In this document: positions 8,276 to 17,462 of the stretch, one piece after another
How the letters are laid out: every line of letters starts with the position of its first letter
How positions within the stretch are numbered: position 1 is the stretch's first letter
Source of the DNA: Candidatus Poribacteria bacterium
GTDB taxonomy: Bacteria > Poribacteria > WGA-4E > WGA-3G
Direction: 5' to 3'
DNA: 64,000 nt
Assembly (NCBI GenBank): GCA_022826805.1
Contig: JAJDUH010000045.1
Location: 242,882 to 306,881 of the forward strand
Position numbers and translations under genes: made by a program
The notes under the pieces: generated by a model
Told to the model about the DNA's origin: nothing
Seen by the model: the letters and a program-made list of their open reading frames with translations, nothing else
Database searches by the model: none

Positions 8276-9422
8276 CGTGCGAGATCACTATTTCACTACT
8301 ATCTTAGCACTTTGTCTCTTAGCTGCGGTTATCCCCGTATCCAGCACGGCGAACGAAATGCTCCGTATTGCTGGCATGGGTGGAACGCGTATCGCAACGT
8401 CTGCAGATGATGCGGGGATATTCGGAAATCCCGCATCGCTTGCGTCGGTTAAACACCATAACATTGCGCTCGGCATTACTTCTGAGAATCTCCACTGGAC
8501 AGAACTACCCAAACAGAACAGAGAACAGTTTGTCGCTGAAGCCAATATAGATTTATATCCGTCGGTCTACTATTCATACGCATTTGGCGAATGGGGTGTT
8601 AGTGCTGGATACATGGCGTACTTAACCAACTTTGCGAATTTCACGTTCCACCCTACGCGTGCCGAATACGATATTACCGCTCGCAGGTTCTCCGCTGAAA
8701 CGGATCTAATCACAGATTATTCGCTGTTCCGCGAGGATAGTTGGGTGTTAGGGCTAAGTCGTAAGGTCGGCGAATCTGTCGTGGGGACCCGATTAAAATG
8801 GGTGGCACAAGATGTGAAAACTGGGGCGGTTGTGTCTACCTTGAATCTTGCGGCACGACACGGTCCCGATGTAGATGCGCACGCCCCGGACCAACTGATT
8901 GAGGCGATTGTTGAAGAAATACAGTTTGGAGATCGGGTACGGGAGATTGTTCACGAGAACCAGCCCACATTTGATAGGACAGCCAACCGATTGGAGTTAG
9001 ACATTGGGTTTCAACGCGAAGTATGGTTCGATGCGGATCGTGTGCACCCACCGCTACAAATAGGTGTTCTCTTTGAAAATCTTCTGCGAGCAAACTTGGT
9101 GGAGCCGCTTCCGTTTCGACTCGGTATTGGTGTCGCCTATGAACCTTTGGAATGGATAGCGGTCGGGGCAGATCTCTGGCGGGACACCGGACAAAGTGGA
9201 CTCGGTTTTGCTGTCGGAACTGAATTACACAAAACGTGGGGCGATGCGTCCCCAATAGTAGTAGCACTCCGAATAGGTGCAGGGCATGCAAATTCGGTTC
9301 TGCATTTTTCAAGCGGTGTCGGGGTAAGGCTTGGCACGACATATTTGGAATACACCGTCAGGTTAGGAAGTTTCAGCTACGATTCGTACAGACATCTATT
9401 TGCATTCACCTTACGATTCTAA
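8259..9422 (+). CDS. Outer-membrane beta-barrel protein (PorV/UPF0164-like)
   Basis: 387 residues: an N-terminal signal peptide (FTTILALCLLAAVIPVSSTA), then MLRIAGMGGTRIATSADDAGIFGNPASLA, typical of PorV-like barrels. Alternating strands follow and the protein ends in an aromatic strand (YRHLFAFTLRF). The GTG at 8259 has GAGG six bases upstream and overlaps the ABC gene; a GTG at 8277 is the alternative. The overlap suggests co-translation with the ATPase. Function is inferred as an outer-membrane channel or secretion accessory. Confidence 0.7.
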   Translation: MWIHSSVRDHYFTTILALCLLAAVIPVSSTANEMLRIAGMGGTRIATSADDAGIFGNPASLASVKHHNIALGITSENLHWTELPKQNREQFVAEANIDLYPSVYYSYAFGEWGVSAGYMAYLTNFANFTFHPTRAEYDITARRFSAETDLITDYSLFREDSWVLGLSRKVGESVVGTRLKWVAQDVKTGAVVSTLNLAARHGPDVDAHAPDQLIEAIVEEIQFGDRVREIVHENQPTFDRTANRLELDIGFQREVWFDADRVHPPLQIGVLFENLLRANLVEPLPFRLGIGVAYEPLEWIAVGADLWRDTGQSGLGFAVGTELHKTWGDASPIVVALRIGAGHANSVLHFSSGVGVRLGTTYLEYTVRLGSFSYDSYRHLFAFTLRF

Positions 9423-9441
9423 TTCAAGGAGTTAAAGCAGT

Positions 9442-10755
9442 ATGGCAGATAAAAATAGTGTTATCCAGGTTGGCGTTGCTGAAGTGGATATAACACCAGA
9501 CTATCCGATCCGGCTGAGTGGTTACGGTAACCGTCGTACAGAATCTGACGGTATTATCCAACGGATATGGGCGAAGGCACTCGCTATCGGCAGCGATGCT
9601 GACGATCCCGTCGTTTTAGTGACAGTCGAAAATTGCGGTTTACCCGACGAACTTACCGAGGAGGTGTCACGCCGAATCAGGGAGAAAACAGGAATCCCCC
9701 GCGCCCATTTTGTCGCGTGTTTCTCACATACGCACAGCGCGCCGTGTCTAACAAATGCAGCACCCTTTCTATTTAGTACAGATATACCCCCAGAGCATCA
9801 AGAAAAGATCGATCGATACACCGTCGAACTGACCGACTGGATGGAAAGCGTTGCGCTGGATGCACTCGCAAATCGTGAGCCATCGCGGTTGACGTGGAGT
9901 ATCGGGGAACTCGGTTTTGCAAAAAATCGACGAACTGAGGGTGGACCGGTAGACCATTCGTTGCCCTGTCTGCAAGTTAGGGGTGTAGATGGTACACTGC
10001 GCGCCGTGTGGGCAAACTACGCGTGCCATACCACGACCTTAGCTGGCACAGATAACCATATCTGTGGCGACTGGGCAGGCTTTGCCCAAGAGGACATCCA
10101 AAACGCACTTCCGGGCGTAACAGCCTTAATCACAATCGGATGCGGTGCTGATGCGAATCCTGAATCTCGGATGATGCCGATACCAGATAGAGAAGCGGAG
10201 GTTTTCAGTACCCGTCTGGCTTATGCAAAAGCACACGGAGAAGCACTTTCACAAGAGGTACAACGGATGTTGGAGACAGACGCGAAGCCCCTCTCAGAAG
10301 TCCCGATGGGTGCGATTGAAAGGGTTAATCTGCCGTTTGATACACTACCGACCTGTGAAGAGTGGGAAGCGCGCGTGGCGGCAGGTGGTTCTGATGCCTA
10401 TCACGCCCAAAAGCATCTCGAACGCTTGCAAAGAGGTGAAGCAATACAAAAAGAACTCTCGTATCCGGTACAGGCGTGGAGATTCGGTGATGAACTCGCC
10501 GTTGTTTTCCTTGCGAGTGAAGTGGTTGTCGATTATTCGCTGCGTCTGAAGCGTGAGTTGGATGCCGAACGGCTATGGGTCGGTGCGTATGCGAACGCGT
10601 TTCCGTGCTACATTCCGTCTGAGCGGGTGTTAGCCGAAGGCGGTTATGAAGGCGAGAGCGCGATGCTTTATTTCGGTCCGCCGACACGATTTGCGCAAGG
10701 TGTTGAGCAGCTGGTGATTGACACAGTGCATAGGTTACTGCCGGAAGAATTTTAG
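9442..10755 (+). CDS. Neutral/alkaline non-lysosomal ceramidase-family hydrolase
   Basis: 437 residues matching the N-terminal catalytic domain of neutral ceramidases: VGVAEVDITPDYPIRLSGYG at the start, FSHTHSAP and YACHTTTLAGT as the zinc-histidine segments, then IGCGADANPE. True ceramidases are longer with a C-terminal Ig-like domain, absent here, and no signal peptide is seen, so the substrate may not be ceramide. An AAGGAG site precedes the ATG. A hairpin follows the stop. Confidence 0.8.
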   Translation: MADKNSVIQVGVAEVDITPDYPIRLSGYGNRRTESDGIIQRIWAKALAIGSDADDPVVLVTVENCGLPDELTEEVSRRIREKTGIPRAHFVACFSHTHSAPCLTNAAPFLFSTDIPPEHQEKIDRYTVELTDWMESVALDALANREPSRLTWSIGELGFAKNRRTEGGPVDHSLPCLQVRGVDGTLRAVWANYACHTTTLAGTDNHICGDWAGFAQEDIQNALPGVTALITIGCGADANPESRMMPIPDREAEVFSTRLAYAKAHGEALSQEVQRMLETDAKPLSEVPMGAIERVNLPFDTLPTCEEWEARVAAGGSDAYHAQKHLERLQRGEAIQKELSYPVQAWRFGDELAVVFLASEVVVDYSLRLKRELDAERLWVGAYANAFPCYIPSERVLAEGGYEGESAMLYFGPPTRFAQGVEQLVIDTVHRLLPEEF

Positions 10756-10756
10756 C

Positions 10757-10792
10757 GGTAAACCGGAGGCTCGTTATGCTTCCTGGTTTACC
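10757..10792. terminator. Bidirectional hairpin between convergent genes
   Basis: GGTAAACC at 10757-10764 pairs with GGTTTACC at 10785-10792; an inner GGAGG/CTTCC partly extends the stem. It lies after the ceramidase-like gene and inside the 3' end of the opposing gene. No strong T-run is visible. Confidence 0.45.
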
Positions 10793-11379
10793 ATGCTGGA
10801 AAGGATACCGAGGATTTTGTCACACTGCTGAATCGGATAGATTTCCATATCAATTTGTAGATTCTTTTTCGTCAATTTGAGGAATTGCCACTCTGTACCC
10901 GTAGTGGTGACACCGTAAACAGCGGGGATGTCATTTCCTTTTTCAGCGTTAAAGCGTTGTGCAGCGATCATCTCGGCGATGCACTGCCCGAGCCCGAGTT
11001 TTGGATCATCCTTTTTGGTCTCAACCAGAATGATGAGAGGGGCCTCTAAAAGCAGTTGTCCTGGGGAGAGACTCACCAAAAAATCACAAACTCCCGTTAA
11101 GTTGCTTTCCAGATCAACACTAAAATCAATTCCCGAAAAGAAACTGATGCTGTAGTTGAACTTTTCCCGAAGTTCAACTAGAATGTCAGCAACAATGAGT
11201 TCAGAGCGTGCCTTTTCGGTTCCAATAGCAGCTGCCAAAGGAACCTTTTTCGCCAATCCTGTTGTGAGATAAGCACTCGGGGCGATCGGCTCCATTTCAG
11301 AAAAAATGCCTGCGGATTCAGCCTTTTCCAGTTGAAACACCGCTATTACTGATTCTAAGGTGAAATTGCTATAACTCAT
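10774..11379 (-). CDS. PD-(D/E)XK nuclease-like protein
   Basis: 201 residues from ATG 11379 (MSYSNFTLESV). The core has VCDFLVS followed by PLIILVETKKDD, a D...ExK arrangement as in PD-(D/E)XK nucleases. GLGQCIAEMIAAQRFN and VYGVTTTGTEWQFLKL then match a family often annotated in cyanobacteria as a restriction endonuclease-like protein. No methyltransferase or specificity gene is near, so it is not a classical restriction system. A GTG start at 11409 is possible but has no better ribosome site. Confidence 0.65.
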   Translation of the reverse strand: MSYSNFTLESVIAVFQLEKAESAGIFSEMEPIAPSAYLTTGLAKKVPLAAAIGTEKARSELIVADILVELREKFNYSISFFSGIDFSVDLESNLTGVCDFLVSLSPGQLLLEAPLIILVETKKDDPKLGLGQCIAEMIAAQRFNAEKGNDIPAVYGVTTTGTEWQFLKLTKKNLQIDMEIYPIQQCDKILGILSSMVNQEA

Positions 11380-11565
11380 TATGATAAAACCTTTGCTAAC
11401 CACCGACACGCAGTTTCAGCACCTTAGGGAAATCGGAGGCTGTAAGTTCTAAAGGCTCTGTTTTTGGCGCGGATGCCTTTGAACTCTATAGGAGCTTCTT
11501 CAAAACCCTCAGATTGCCCTTTCGGTGTCCTTGATACTAAAAATGTTATTTGCCTGCTGACATCT

Positions 11566-12090
11566 TCACTCCCAGTCTATCTGTAATTTTGTCAGATTTG
11601 ACAGGGGTGTGATATCCGATATATCTGTGTCACTAAGATTCAGATACTCCAAGTTCGTCAGATGTGCCAGGGGTGTGACATCCGACACAGACGTGCCACT
11701 AAGACTTAGTGTCTCTAAGTTTACCAGATGTGCCAAAGGACCGAGATCCGATACAGCCGTAGAACTAAGATATAACCGTTTCAAGTTCGTTAGATCTGCC
11801 AGGGGCGTAACATCCGATACACCCGTCCCATCAAGATTCAGTGTTTCTAAGTGTATCAGATTTACCAGAGGTCTGATATCTGATACACTTGTGCCACGAA
11901 TATACAACCGCTCCAAGTTTATAGCAAACTCAAGTCCTGTCAGGTTGCTTACCTGATTGCGGCTCCACGTATCAAGTTTCGTCAAGGTTGCTATTTCTGC
12001 TCGGGTAATCGGGGATCCAGTATCCTTACCGAGGGTTCTCATAATCTCCCCACGGAACGCGGTATCCGGAATATTCACTCCAATTTTCAT
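11566..12090 (-). CDS. Leucine-rich repeat protein
   Basis: 174 residues from ATG 12090 (MKIGVNIPDTAFRGEI), preceded by GGAGAAGG. The second half has five to six 22-residue repeats of the pattern LxxLxLxGTxVSDxxPLxxLxN, the internalin-type or SDS22-like LRR. The first 60 residues form a capping region. There is no signal peptide, so it is probably cytoplasmic. The near-exact 66-base period means the repeats expanded recently. It follows dapA on the same strand. Confidence 0.8.
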   Translation of the reverse strand: MKIGVNIPDTAFRGEIMRTLGKDTGSPITRAEIATLTKLDTWSRNQVSNLTGLEFAINLERLYIRGTSVSDIRPLVNLIHLETLNLDGTGVSDVTPLADLTNLKRLYLSSTAVSDLGPLAHLVNLETLSLSGTSVSDVTPLAHLTNLEYLNLSDTDISDITPLSNLTKLQIDWE

Positions 12091-12211
12091 CAATAACCTT
12101 CTCCGAAAAATAAATGGGCAGATATCGGAAGCCACCGCGTTCTTAGGATTTACGCGGCACGGGGATATCAGGTGTCCGGCAGCGAACGAAAATTGTCCAA
12201 AGACGAATAAT

Positions 12212-13087
12212 TTAAATCAATCCGGATTCCGTCAATGTTTTCCGCAAGGCTTCAAGGTTCTCAGGGACCATGGGTGCAAGGGGGAGCCGCAATTTTCCGT
12301 TGAGTTTGCCCATGAGTTGGAGTGCGGTTTTCGCAGGAATCGGGTTCGTCTCAATAAAGAGATCTACCGCCAACGACAACGTTTTATAATGGAGCTTGCG
12401 GGCAAGATCAAGATTCCCTGCGTGGAAAGCGTTGCACATCTCCGCAACGTCAGCGGGTGCAATGTTCGCCACGACTGAAATAACGCCTTTACCGCCGACA
12501 GCCATAATCGGCAATGTGTTCACATCATCACCGGAAAGCACGACAAAATCATCAGGGCATAAGTCGACGACCTCGCTGGCGCGTTTGAGCTCACCAGTCG
12601 CCTCTTTGAGTGCGACGATGTTCGGATGCTCCGCAAGCCGTGCAATAGTGGGCGAGAGGATGTCCGTGCCACAACGTCCCGGAACGTTGTAGATAACAAT
12701 TGGGATGTCCACTGTGTCGGCGATTTTCATGTAGTGGGCATACAACCCCTCTTGCGTCGGTTTGTTGTAATAGGGAGTGACAATCAGGGCAGCATCTGCA
12801 CCGGCGGCCTTGGCGTGCTCGGTTGCGCGTAAAGTTCTCGTGGTTGAGTTGGAACCGGTACCCGCAATAATAGGCACCTTCCCATTCACAGTTTCAACCG
12901 TGATCTCTATTACCCTATCGTGTTCAGCCTCAGACAGCGCGGGGGATTCGCCTGTTGTGCCACACGGAACGATGCCGTGTGTGCCGCCGTCAAGCTGAAA
13001 TTGAATCAGTTCCTTGAGTTTCGCTTCATCAAGCGATTCATCGTCTTTAAACGGTGTGACAAGTGCAACATAAGAGCCTTGAAACAT
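12212..13087 (-). CDS. dapA: 4-hydroxy-tetrahydrodipicolinate synthase
   Basis: 291 residues, the normal length. It condenses pyruvate with aspartate semialdehyde in lysine and diaminopimelate synthesis. Visible motifs are GTTGESPAL (residues about 43-51), the YYNKPTQEGL loop with its tyrosine, the YNVPGRCG tyrosine segment and the Schiff-base lysine in IVALKEATG. AAGGAG precedes the ATG. It lies 48 bases downstream of dapF, and both act in the same pathway. Confidence 0.95.
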   Translation of the reverse strand: MFQGSYVALVTPFKDDESLDEAKLKELIQFQLDGGTHGIVPCGTTGESPALSEAEHDRVIEITVETVNGKVPIIAGTGSNSTTRTLRATEHAKAAGADAALIVTPYYNKPTQEGLYAHYMKIADTVDIPIVIYNVPGRCGTDILSPTIARLAEHPNIVALKEATGELKRASEVVDLCPDDFVVLSGDDVNTLPIMAVGGKGVISVVANIAPADVAEMCNAFHAGNLDLARKLHYKTLSLAVDLFIETNPIPAKTALQLMGKLNGKLRLPLAPMVPENLEALRKTLTESGLI

Positions 13088-13135
13088 GTAAATTCTCCTT
13101 GATGGCTACGGCACAACGGCGTGTGCCTATGACTT

Positions 13136-13960
13136 TTAATAATTCCAAGCGTCTGTTGTGAGTTCACCCACGTAGATAACGCGTGCATCACCCTCAAGAT
13201 AGACGTTCCGAGCTTCTCCGTTTTCTACATCGAAATGGATTTTCAAAACCACCCCACTCGCTGTTTTCACATCAACAGGTGACGTCACCTTGCCCAACGT
13301 CGCAGCGACAATCGCTGAGGCAATTGAGCCGGTGCCGCAGGCGAGTGTTTCGTCTTCAACACCGCGTTCATACGTCCGAATGTCGATTAATGCTGGCGAC
13401 TGGATGCGGATAAAGTTGGCGTTTGTACCAGCGGGCTGAAAATCGTCGTGATAACGCGTCTGCTGTCCAAGATCGAAGACATCCGTGCCTTCCAAGTCCT
13501 CCACAAAGAAAACGACGTGCGGCACACCGCTATTCGCGAAGCCGACGGTGTGCATTGCATCATCTAATTGGAGCGGGACATCGAGTCGGATGTCCGTCGG
13601 ATCGCTCATACGAACTTTAACGTTCTCACCTACTATCTCGGATTCATAAATCCCAGCGTTCGTCAGAAATCGCATCTGTTCAGAGGCGATGCCGTTCAGA
13701 TAGGCAAATTTAGAGATACAGCGTGCACCGTTTCCACAGGTCTCCACCTCGCCACCATCGGCGTTGAAGTAGCGCATGCGAAAATCAACATTGTCTGCTT
13801 TTTCGACGAGAAGAACACCGTCAGCACCGACTGACATACGGCGTTGGCAGAGTTTTGTGACAAAATTTGTATCGGTGCTATCAACGATCTCCGCAAAATT
13901 ATTGATAATTACGAAGTCGTTACCTGCACCACTGAGTTTCATAAAGGGTATTTTATCCAT
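13136..13960 (-). CDS. dapF: Diaminopimelate epimerase
   Basis: 274 residues. It converts LL- to meso-diaminopimelate using two cysteines: the first is in ETCGNGARC, the second in ETLACGTGS. The N-terminal MKLSGAGNDF is diagnostic. AAAGGA precedes the ATG. A good promoter at 14001-14029 would drive dapF-dapA and perhaps the LRR gene behind them. Confidence 0.95.
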   Translation of the reverse strand: MDKIPFMKLSGAGNDFVIINNFAEIVDSTDTNFVTKLCQRRMSVGADGVLLVEKADNVDFRMRYFNADGGEVETCGNGARCISKFAYLNGIASEQMRFLTNAGIYESEIVGENVKVRMSDPTDIRLDVPLQLDDAMHTVGFANSGVPHVVFFVEDLEGTDVFDLGQQTRYHDDFQPAGTNANFIRIQSPALIDIRTYERGVEDETLACGTGSIASAIVAATLGKVTSPVDVKTASGVVLKIHFDVENGEARNVYLEGDARVIYVGELTTDAWNY

Positions 13961-14000
13961 TGTATGTCCTTTAGTGCGAAGATGTGGTTTTCTTAGGTGT

Positions 14001-14029
14001 ATGATAAAATTATTTGGCTTTCACGTCAA
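14001..14029 (-). promoter_or_regulatory. Promoter of dapF-dapA
   Basis: Read on the minus strand: TTGACG (14029-14024), 17 bases, TATCAT (14006-14001). Each box has five of six consensus bases. The start would be near 13993, leaving about 33 bases of leader. Confidence 0.6.
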
Positions 14030-14055
14030 GCATTTTTTTGGTAGGTTACCGATGT

Positions 14056-15063
14056 TTAGTTGTTTCTAACGAGGGATGGTACTACTGTCAAGGCATGGAC
14101 GCGAAGTTCCTCTATAATTCCTAAAACATCGTCGTAACTATCAGATGTGACGAGGCGGTTGCGGAAAGGTTTGACGTGCGGGATGCCCTTGAAATAATTG
14201 CCGTAGTGCCGACGCATCTCGATGAGCCCCAGTTTTAAGCCTTTCCACTCAATAGAAAAATCGAGATGCTTTCTGAAGACAGCAATCCGTTCGTCTATTG
14301 AAGGTAGTGGGAGCAATTCACCGGTTGCGAAATAGTGTTTTATTTCTTTGAAGATCCATGGGTAGCCGATGGCGGCGCGCCCAATCATAATACCATCAAC
14401 GCCGTATTGCTGGCGCATTTGGGCTGCCTTTTGTGGGCTATCGACATCGCCATTGCCGAAAACGGGGATGGCCATGCGGGGATTATCCTTGATTCTACCG
14501 ATGAGCGTCCAGTCGGCACTGCCTTTATACATCTGTCGACGGGTTCTGCCGTGAATAGCGATGGCTTGAATACCGACATCCTGTAGCCGTTCGGCGACTT
14601 CAACGATGTACTTGGTTTTATCATCCCAGCCAAGACGGGTTTTGACGGTGACAGGAAGTTTCGTAGCTTTCACCATTTCGGCGGTCATCTTCACCATCTT
14701 GGGTATGTCTTGTAGGATACCAGCACCCGCGCCTTTACACGTGACTTTCTTGACAGGACACCCGTAGTTGATGTCGATGATGTCGGGTTGGACGCGTTCG
14801 GTAATTTCGACAGAGGCACGCATGGCTTCGATGTCGTGTCCAAAGATTTGGATACCAATGGGTCTCTCGGCTTCAAATATGTCTAACTTGGCAACGCTGG
14901 GGGCGGCATCACGAATAAGTGCCTCGGAGGAGATGAATTCGGTGTACATGAGATCCGCACCGTTCTCTTTGCAGACTGCGCGAAACGGCGGGTCGCTCAC
15001 ATCTTCCATAGGTGCGAGCAGAAGAGGGAAATCTGGGATGTTGAGGTTACCTATTGTTAGCAT
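14056..15063 (-). CDS. dus: tRNA-dihydrouridine synthase
   Basis: About 335 residues of an FMN TIM-barrel enzyme that reduces uridines in the tRNA D-loop. Motifs are LLLAPMEDVSDPPFR near the start, INYGCPVKKV with the catalytic cysteine and GAGAGILQD, KTRLGWDD, AIHGRTRRQMYKG and GNGDVDSP. I chose ATG 15063 (MLTIGNLNIPDFP). A longer frame to 15222 would overlap the next gene and adds residues with no Dus match. Confidence 0.92.
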   Translation of the reverse strand: MLTIGNLNIPDFPLLLAPMEDVSDPPFRAVCKENGADLMYTEFISSEALIRDAAPSVAKLDIFEAERPIGIQIFGHDIEAMRASVEITERVQPDIIDINYGCPVKKVTCKGAGAGILQDIPKMVKMTAEMVKATKLPVTVKTRLGWDDKTKYIVEVAERLQDVGIQAIAIHGRTRRQMYKGSADWTLIGRIKDNPRMAIPVFGNGDVDSPQKAAQMRQQYGVDGIMIGRAAIGYPWIFKEIKHYFATGELLPLPSIDERIAVFRKHLDFSIEWKGLKLGLIEMRRHYGNYFKGIPHVKPFRNRLVTSDSYDDVLGIIEELRVHALTVVPSLVRNN

Positions 15064-15082
15064 TTGATTAATATTTTTAAGT

Positions 15083-15418
15083 TTAGGATAATTTTGTTTT
15101 ATTTCCAATGACAGAGAATAAGTCTTTACACCTACCTGCCCGTAAATCCTCGAGGGCTTTGTCACCGAGATGATCCAGCCTCCCAGCTTTGATATCTTCC
15201 TCGATCTCCTTATCCCAAGCATCTGCCCGAGCCTCCAAGACTACATGAAGTTCATCTTCAAGAGTCTTTAGCAGGGCATCTTTTGTGTTTCCTTCGCATT
15301 TCACTTCAGGAACTTCCTGTATCTGTCCTATCCATCCGGCCCCATTTTTTTGGACGTGGGCAGTATAGGTGTCTTCATATTCAGGATTTTGGATTTTGAC
15401 GGTCTGAATTTTTTCCAT
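15083..15418 (-). CDS. HicB-like protein
   Basis: 111 residues. The segment YTAHVQKNGAGWIGQIQEVPEV followed by ALLKTLEDELHVVLE is the HicB/UPF0150 ferredoxin-like fold found in type II antitoxins. No HicA toxin or other small toxin is adjacent, so an antitoxin role is not supported here. It has its own consensus promoter. Confidence 0.65.
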   Translation of the reverse strand: MEKIQTVKIQNPEYEDTYTAHVQKNGAGWIGQIQEVPEVKCEGNTKDALLKTLEDELHVVLEARADAWDKEIEEDIKAGRLDHLGDKALEDLRAGRCKDLFSVIGNKTKLS

Positions 15419-15454
15419 GGGTGCCTCCGTAGGTTAAAGTTTTCAAGTTAAATT

Positions 15455-15483
15455 ATTATACCTCGTAAATGCCCGATTGTCAA
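15455..15483 (-). promoter_or_regulatory. Consensus sigma70 promoter
   Basis: On the minus strand TTGACA (15483-15478) and TATAAT (15460-15455) stand 17 bases apart, a perfect match in both boxes and spacing. It drives the HicB-like gene and perhaps dus. It shares the extended TTGACAATC form with the promoter at 28107-28135. Confidence 0.75.
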
Positions 15484-15593
15484 GCGGAGCAGAATAGGAA
15501 TAGGCGTTTGACATTTTTCTAATTTCGTGATAGATATAAGGGCAGTGTAGGGTAAATTATCCATTCATCAGTTCAATAGAGAGGTATTTTGTT

Positions 15594-16310
15594 ATGAGAT
15601 GTATTTTCGTCGGTATAGAATATGCTGGAAAAACAACGTTAGTGAATCTGTTGACAGACTATTACCGCCACAGGAAATTGATTGTTCATGTCGATGACCA
15701 CTTTACTATCCCTGATTCATCATTAAGTGAAGAATCAAGAGCGGCGTACGTGAACTTTCCAGAGGACGTGAAGGAGCGGATGCAACGGATGCAACTCCAA
15801 TACCACGTTGAGGTCATCAAAAATTATCCGAATACGATGATCGCCGGCTGGCATATTGAGGAGTTGATCTACTCGTCCTTCTATGGGGACGATCCTGAGA
15901 GTCCATATTACACGAAATATCACATCAACGCGCAGCGCGGGTACGAAACGCAGGTTATTGAGGCGCGGTTGCCGGATGTCGTTATGATTCACGTCACTGC
16001 GAGCGATGCAGCGATTGCGGAACGGATGGAGACAGACCCGCACGATTATCAGATTATCAAGAAATCTGATATTTCGACTCTCAAACGCCTTTTTGAAGAG
16101 GAAATTGACAGGTCTCTGTTTGCACAAAAAGGACGTAAGATTGTCTTGGATACAACGGAGAAGATCCCATCCGAATCGCTTGACGAACTGTTGTTGCTGT
16201 CCGAACCGCTTGTCACGTTCGGCGAACTCGCTGTCCGAGCGATGGATGTCCCGGATACCGACTATCAGGTCTGCTATGAAAATGGTGTGCGGAAAATGAT
16301 ACCAGGGTAG
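15594..16310 (+). CDS. Thymidylate-kinase-like P-loop protein
   Basis: 238 residues starting MRCIFVGIEYAGKTT, where the P-loop is GIEYAGKT. Its length and C-terminal layout resemble thymidylate-kinase-like P-loop kinases, but the usual DR-substrate and lid sequences are not clear, so substrate is unknown. A weak promoter (TTGACA at 15508-15513, TAGATA 17 bases on) lies upstream, head to head with the HicB promoter. A palindromic repeat follows the stop. Confidence 0.6.
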   Translation: MRCIFVGIEYAGKTTLVNLLTDYYRHRKLIVHVDDHFTIPDSSLSEESRAAYVNFPEDVKERMQRMQLQYHVEVIKNYPNTMIAGWHIEELIYSSFYGDDPESPYYTKYHINAQRGYETQVIEARLPDVVMIHVTASDAAIAERMETDPHDYQIIKKSDISTLKRLFEEEIDRSLFAQKGRKIVLDTTEKIPSESLDELLLLSEPLVTFGELAVRAMDVPDTDYQVCYENGVRKMIPG

Positions 16311-16320
16311 AGGAAGAAGA

Positions 16321-16350
16321 GGCGAGGCACGGAGACCTCGCCGAACATAT
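16321..16350 (+). repeat. REP-like hairpin GGCGAGG/CCTCGCC
   Basis: GGCGAGG at 16321-16327 pairs with CCTCGCC at 16336-16342, followed by GAACATATATTGG. It lies between convergent genes and could act as a terminator. Confidence 0.55.
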
Positions 16351-16363
16351 ATTGGTTTTGGGA

Positions 16364-17437
16364 TTATCTGCTCAGGGGATGTTCGCGGTTTGCGATCGGG
16401 AAAGGGACACGCCCACCAGACAGTTGCGACTCGTAAGCACCGAGAATCATCTCCAGTGCAGCGACAGCGTCTGCAGCGGCGGAAATGGGTTTCCGATCGT
16501 TCTCAATCGCATCAATCAGATCGCGAATGGCGAGTTCATTGCCGCTGGAGAACGGTGTATCGTCTAAGTCAATTGCTTCCCACTTTTGGTCTGAACTTGC
16601 GGGGACGAGTACTGGATAGGGGTAGACCATGAGCCGGTTTGCGACATCACCACGGAGTGAGAAAAGTCCTTCGCTGCCGACGATTTCCATGCCGTATCTG
16701 CCTGATCCAGCCTGATCTCTCCGAGACTCAAAGAAACCAGAGACACCGCTTTCAAAAGCGAAGTAACTGTTGATGCAATCGCCAGCGACAGGACCCACGG
16801 GTTCTGTCGGCTTATGGTCGTCGCCATAAGCGATCTCTTTGCCGTTTGTGGTGACGTGTGACTGCATCCATGCGACATCACCGACAAAGAAGCGCATCAT
16901 ATTAAATATATGGGTGCCGAGAACAATCATATCCTCACCGCCACCGCGATGATCCTGCTTGCCACTGGCATAGATGGCTTGAATTGTACCAATCTTTCCG
17001 GCATCAAGCATTTTCTTAATGGCATGTGTCGCCGGGAGATAGACTGCCTGATGCGCCACAGCGACCTTTAATCCACGTGCTTTCGCCGTCTCAACGATTA
17101 TGTCGCCGTCTGCGAGTGTAGCCGTCATCGGTTTCTCGGAGTAGACGTTGCATCCTGCCTCAAGACAGGCGGTTACCATATCAACGTGCTCTGATGTCCA
17201 GCGCGGACAGACACTCACAATGTTAAGATCTTCTTTTTCAAGCATATCCCGATAATCGGCGTAGCTGCGTAAAGCACCCGCCTCTGCTGCCGCCTTTTCT
17301 CTGCCAGCCTCGTCTGGATCAGAAACAGCGATAAACTCAACGTTATCTATATTTTTATATGGGGTGTGGAGTCCATGTCCGAAGTTGCCGGCACCGGTAT
17401 GTCCGATAGCTGCGGCACGATATGTTTTCTGACTCAT
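16364..17437 (-). CDS. Gfo/Idh/MocA family oxidoreductase
   Basis: About 357 residues. It has an N-terminal Rossmann fold (AAIGHTGAGNFGHG), a VSVCPRWTSEH strand and the family lysine in YSEKPMT. The family oxidises sugars, inositols or related alcohols with NAD(P). I chose ATG 17437 (MSQKTYRAAAIG), which has GGAG upstream; the frame extends to 17491 but would overlap the upstream dehydrogenase. Substrate unknown. Confidence 0.85.
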   Translation of the reverse strand: MSQKTYRAAAIGHTGAGNFGHGLHTPYKNIDNVEFIAVSDPDEAGREKAAAEAGALRSYADYRDMLEKEDLNIVSVCPRWTSEHVDMVTACLEAGCNVYSEKPMTATLADGDIIVETAKARGLKVAVAHQAVYLPATHAIKKMLDAGKIGTIQAIYASGKQDHRGGGEDMIVLGTHIFNMMRFFVGDVAWMQSHVTTNGKEIAYGDDHKPTEPVGPVAGDCINSYFAFESGVSGFFESRRDQAGSGRYGMEIVGSEGLFSLRGDVANRLMVYPYPVLVPASSDQKWEAIDLDDTPFSSGNELAIRDLIDAIENDRKPISAAADAVAALEMILGAYESQLSGGRVPFPIANREHPLSR

Positions 17438-17462
17438 TTTTTCTCCATTTCTGTGTTGTGAT

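Noticed and set aside
8836..9342. A 168-codon minus-strand frame under the outer-membrane barrel
   Set aside because: Shadow of the barrel gene; composition rich in R, H and P with no motif.
10774..11379. Restriction-modification system
   Set aside because: The PD-(D/E)XK protein stands alone, with no methyltransferase or specificity gene nearby.
11566..11970. Tandem 66-base repeats as a possible CRISPR or satellite
   Set aside because: They are in frame and encode 22-residue leucine-rich repeats.
15083..15418. HicAB toxin-antitoxin system
   Set aside because: Only a HicB-like gene is present; no HicA or other toxin-sized gene flanks it.
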